Below are positions 62,684 through 64,000 of a stretch of DNA of 64,000 nt, piece by piece. A program made the translations under genes and the position numbers. The notes beneath the pieces were generated by a model that saw only the letters and a program-made list of their open reading frames with translations, was not told the DNA's origin and searched no databases. Source of the stretch: Flavobacterium eburneipallidum (GTDB taxonomy: Bacteria; Bacteroidota; Bacteroidia; Flavobacteriales; Flavobacteriaceae). The first letter of the stretch is position 1. Each line of letters starts with the position of its first letter. The stretch lies in assembly GCF_027111355.2 (NCBI RefSeq), contig NZ_CP114291.2, positions 1,240,001 through 1,304,000 on the forward strand, given 5' to 3'.

Positions 62684-64000
62684 TCACCCTTTCAACCAAG
62701 CCTCTTTCAGTTTCGATTTTGAAGGGTCTAAAACTTTGAGTTCTTCTACATCTTCTTTTGGCAATTGTACCGTTCCACTGATAGTTTGTTCTACTTTGTC
62801 TCTTTTTATTTTTATAGTAATCGGGTCGTTTTCTTTCCAATTTTTACAATCAGTAAGTATTTCGTCCACTTTTTCGGGGGTGTAATATTTATCATTTATG
62901 GCAACTATAATGTCGCCTCCTTTGAGTCCCAAATGAGTAAAGAAAACATTCAAAGGTCTGTCCGAATTGATGATGATTTCATGTTCTTTGTATGTTTTAG
63001 CAATGTATTGTTTGCCCTCTTTTTCGAAAATATAAATAGGTTCTTTTTTTATAACGGTAGCTATTCCTACTTTTCCTAAAAAGGATGAATAAGGAATTGG
63101 AGTCGTTCCAGCAACATACTTTTTCAAAAAATCGCCTACTTCTGGATAAGTTAATTTGGTGATTTTAGCAAAAAGTTCTTTGTCATCAAATGCTTTTGAA
63201 ACGCCATATTCAGCAGATAGTTTTTGCATCAAATCAAGAATTCCTCTTTGTCCATTGCTTTTTTCTCTTATGATAATATCAATGCACATACCGATCAATG
63301 CACCTTTTTGATACACATTTAGGTATTGATCTTTGTAGGGTTGTTTCAATACATTGGCACTCATTTTGGTAAAAGACATGCTGTCGTTCATTTTTTTGGC
63401 ATCATCAATTTTTTCTAAAATACGGCTGTAAAATTCTGTCTCGTCAATCAATCCCTGATTGATTTGAAAGAGATGCGAAAAATATTCCGTTACGCCTTCG
63501 TACATCCACAAGTGTTCAGACATTTTTGGCGCATTGAAATCAAAATACTGAATCTCTTTAGAATGTACAGTCAACGGAGTTAAGATGTGAAAAAACTCAT
63601 GAGAAACCACATCTTTCATGTGTAAAAGCAATTTTTCTTCGGCTATCGATTCCGGAAAAACTACCGTTGTTGCTGTAGGATGTTCTAAAGCACCATTGCC
63701 TAAAGCATCATTTTTGGCGGTGGATAAATACAATAAAACCGTGTATTTTTTAGTCGTATTGATGTTGCCTAAAAATGTTTTCTGGGCAGTCATCATGGTT
63801 TTCATAGCAGGAGTAATACTTTCTGCGGTATATTTTCCGGTGGGAGAATAAACGGCAATTTGAATTTCCATACCATTTACGGTAAAATTAGTAAAATTAG
63901 GTTTCGAATACATAATAGGATTTTCTACCAGTACTTCATAATTCGGAGTACTAAAAACATCTTTTGTTGCAGAAGCATCTTGATCTATCATTGAGGTTGC
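62684..64000 (-). CDS. M61 glycyl aminopeptidase family protein, N-terminus cut by window edge
   Basis: The frame is open from base 64000 to a stop at 62684, giving 438 codons of the C-terminal part. The zinc site is HEFFHILTPL near 63575-63610, preceded by the M61 pattern ALEHPTATTVVF. The second glutamate is expected in LWMYEGVTEYFSHL. A PDZ-like domain near the C-terminus contains FTHLGLKGGDIIVAINDKYY. M61 enzymes cut N-terminal Gly or Ala residues in the periplasm or outside. An ATG at 63991 is probably internal, as the frame stays open past it. Confidence 0.9.
   Translation of the reverse strand, partial: ATSMIDQDASATKDVFSTPNYEVLVENPIMYSKPNFTNFTVNGMEIQIAVYSPTGKYTAESITPAMKTMMTAQKTFLGNINTTKKYTVLLYLSTAKNDALGNGALEHPTATTVVFPESIAEEKLLLHMKDVVSHEFFHILTPLTVHSKEIQYFDFNAPKMSEHLWMYEGVTEYFSHLFQINQGLIDETEFYSRILEKIDDAKKMNDSMSFTKMSANVLKQPYKDQYLNVYQKGALIGMCIDIIIREKSNGQRGILDLMQKLSAEYGVSKAFDDKELFAKITKLTYPEVGDFLKKYVAGTTPIPYSSFLGKVGIATVIKKEPIYIFEKEGKQYIAKTYKEHEIIINSDRPLNVFFTHLGLKGGDIIVAINDKYYTPEKVDEILTDCKNWKENDPITIKIKRDKVEQTISGTVQLPKEDVEELKVLDPSKSKLKEAWLKG

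Overview
The window is AT-rich DNA from a member of the Bacteroidota, most probably Flavobacterium or a close relative. The evidence is a SusC/SusD pair, a giant hybrid two-component regulator, type IX secretion (T9SS) C-terminal domains of both type A and type B, a fused SecDF, a type B ribosomal protein L31, lipoboxes of Bacteroidota style, and many copies of the Bacteroidota promoter -7 element TAnnTTTG. No insertion sequence, prophage or CRISPR array was seen.

Region 1 (1-22.6 kb) is a pectin polysaccharide utilization locus (PUL). Eight genes run leftward as one probable operon: a surface lipoprotein of unknown family, SusC, SusD, a DUF4957/DUF5123-type lipoprotein, a GH105 unsaturated galacturonyl hydrolase, a GH28 polygalacturonase, a multidomain CE8 pectin methylesterase carrying a T9SS signal, and a second CBM6 protein cut by the window edge. 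The enzymes fit stepwise demethylation, cleavage and final hydrolysis of homogalacturonan, with SusCD importing the oligomers. Upstream on the same strand lies the hybrid two-component sensor/regulator, and divergent from it a GH3 glycosidase with a PA14 insert.

Region 2 (22.7-42.1 kb) is mostly core metabolism and transport. It holds a DUF2971 gene, an MsbA-like ABC exporter, phosphohexomutase, a GT2 glycosyltransferase, DUF4199, L31, a GlmU-like nucleotidyltransferase, the tRNA methylthiotransferase MtaB, a DUF6929-like propeller, PPK2, a small outer-membrane barrel, a MATE exporter, a small acidic protein, an unrecognised exported protein, an NAD(P)-binding oxidoreductase with an Rrf2 regulator, AEC and MFS transporters, and a 1-Cys peroxiredoxin.

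Region 3 (42.1-54.6 kb) holds a HigBA toxin-antitoxin pair, NudK, a T9SS type B surface protein, SecDF, malate dehydrogenase, GyrB, an FKBP-like lipoprotein, an S4 RNA-binding protein, a phosphoribosyltransferase, shikimate kinase, and three tRNAs (two identical tRNA-Lys and one tRNA-Leu).

Region 4 (54.7-64 kb) holds a NarL-type response regulator with a TPR histidine kinase. It is followed by a rightward group of exported proteins: a T9SS adhesin-like protein, a small PID-type membrane protein, and two paralogous C1q/tail-fibre-like proteins. A DUF4369 lipoprotein and the 3' part of an M61 peptidase end the window.

The most interesting non-coding signals are 8-bp CRAWTMAM repeat arrays before mdh and before the GlmU-like gene, a TTTGC-N3-CTCAA signature shared by three promoters, several very long perfect palindromes, and a hairpin inside the pectin operon.
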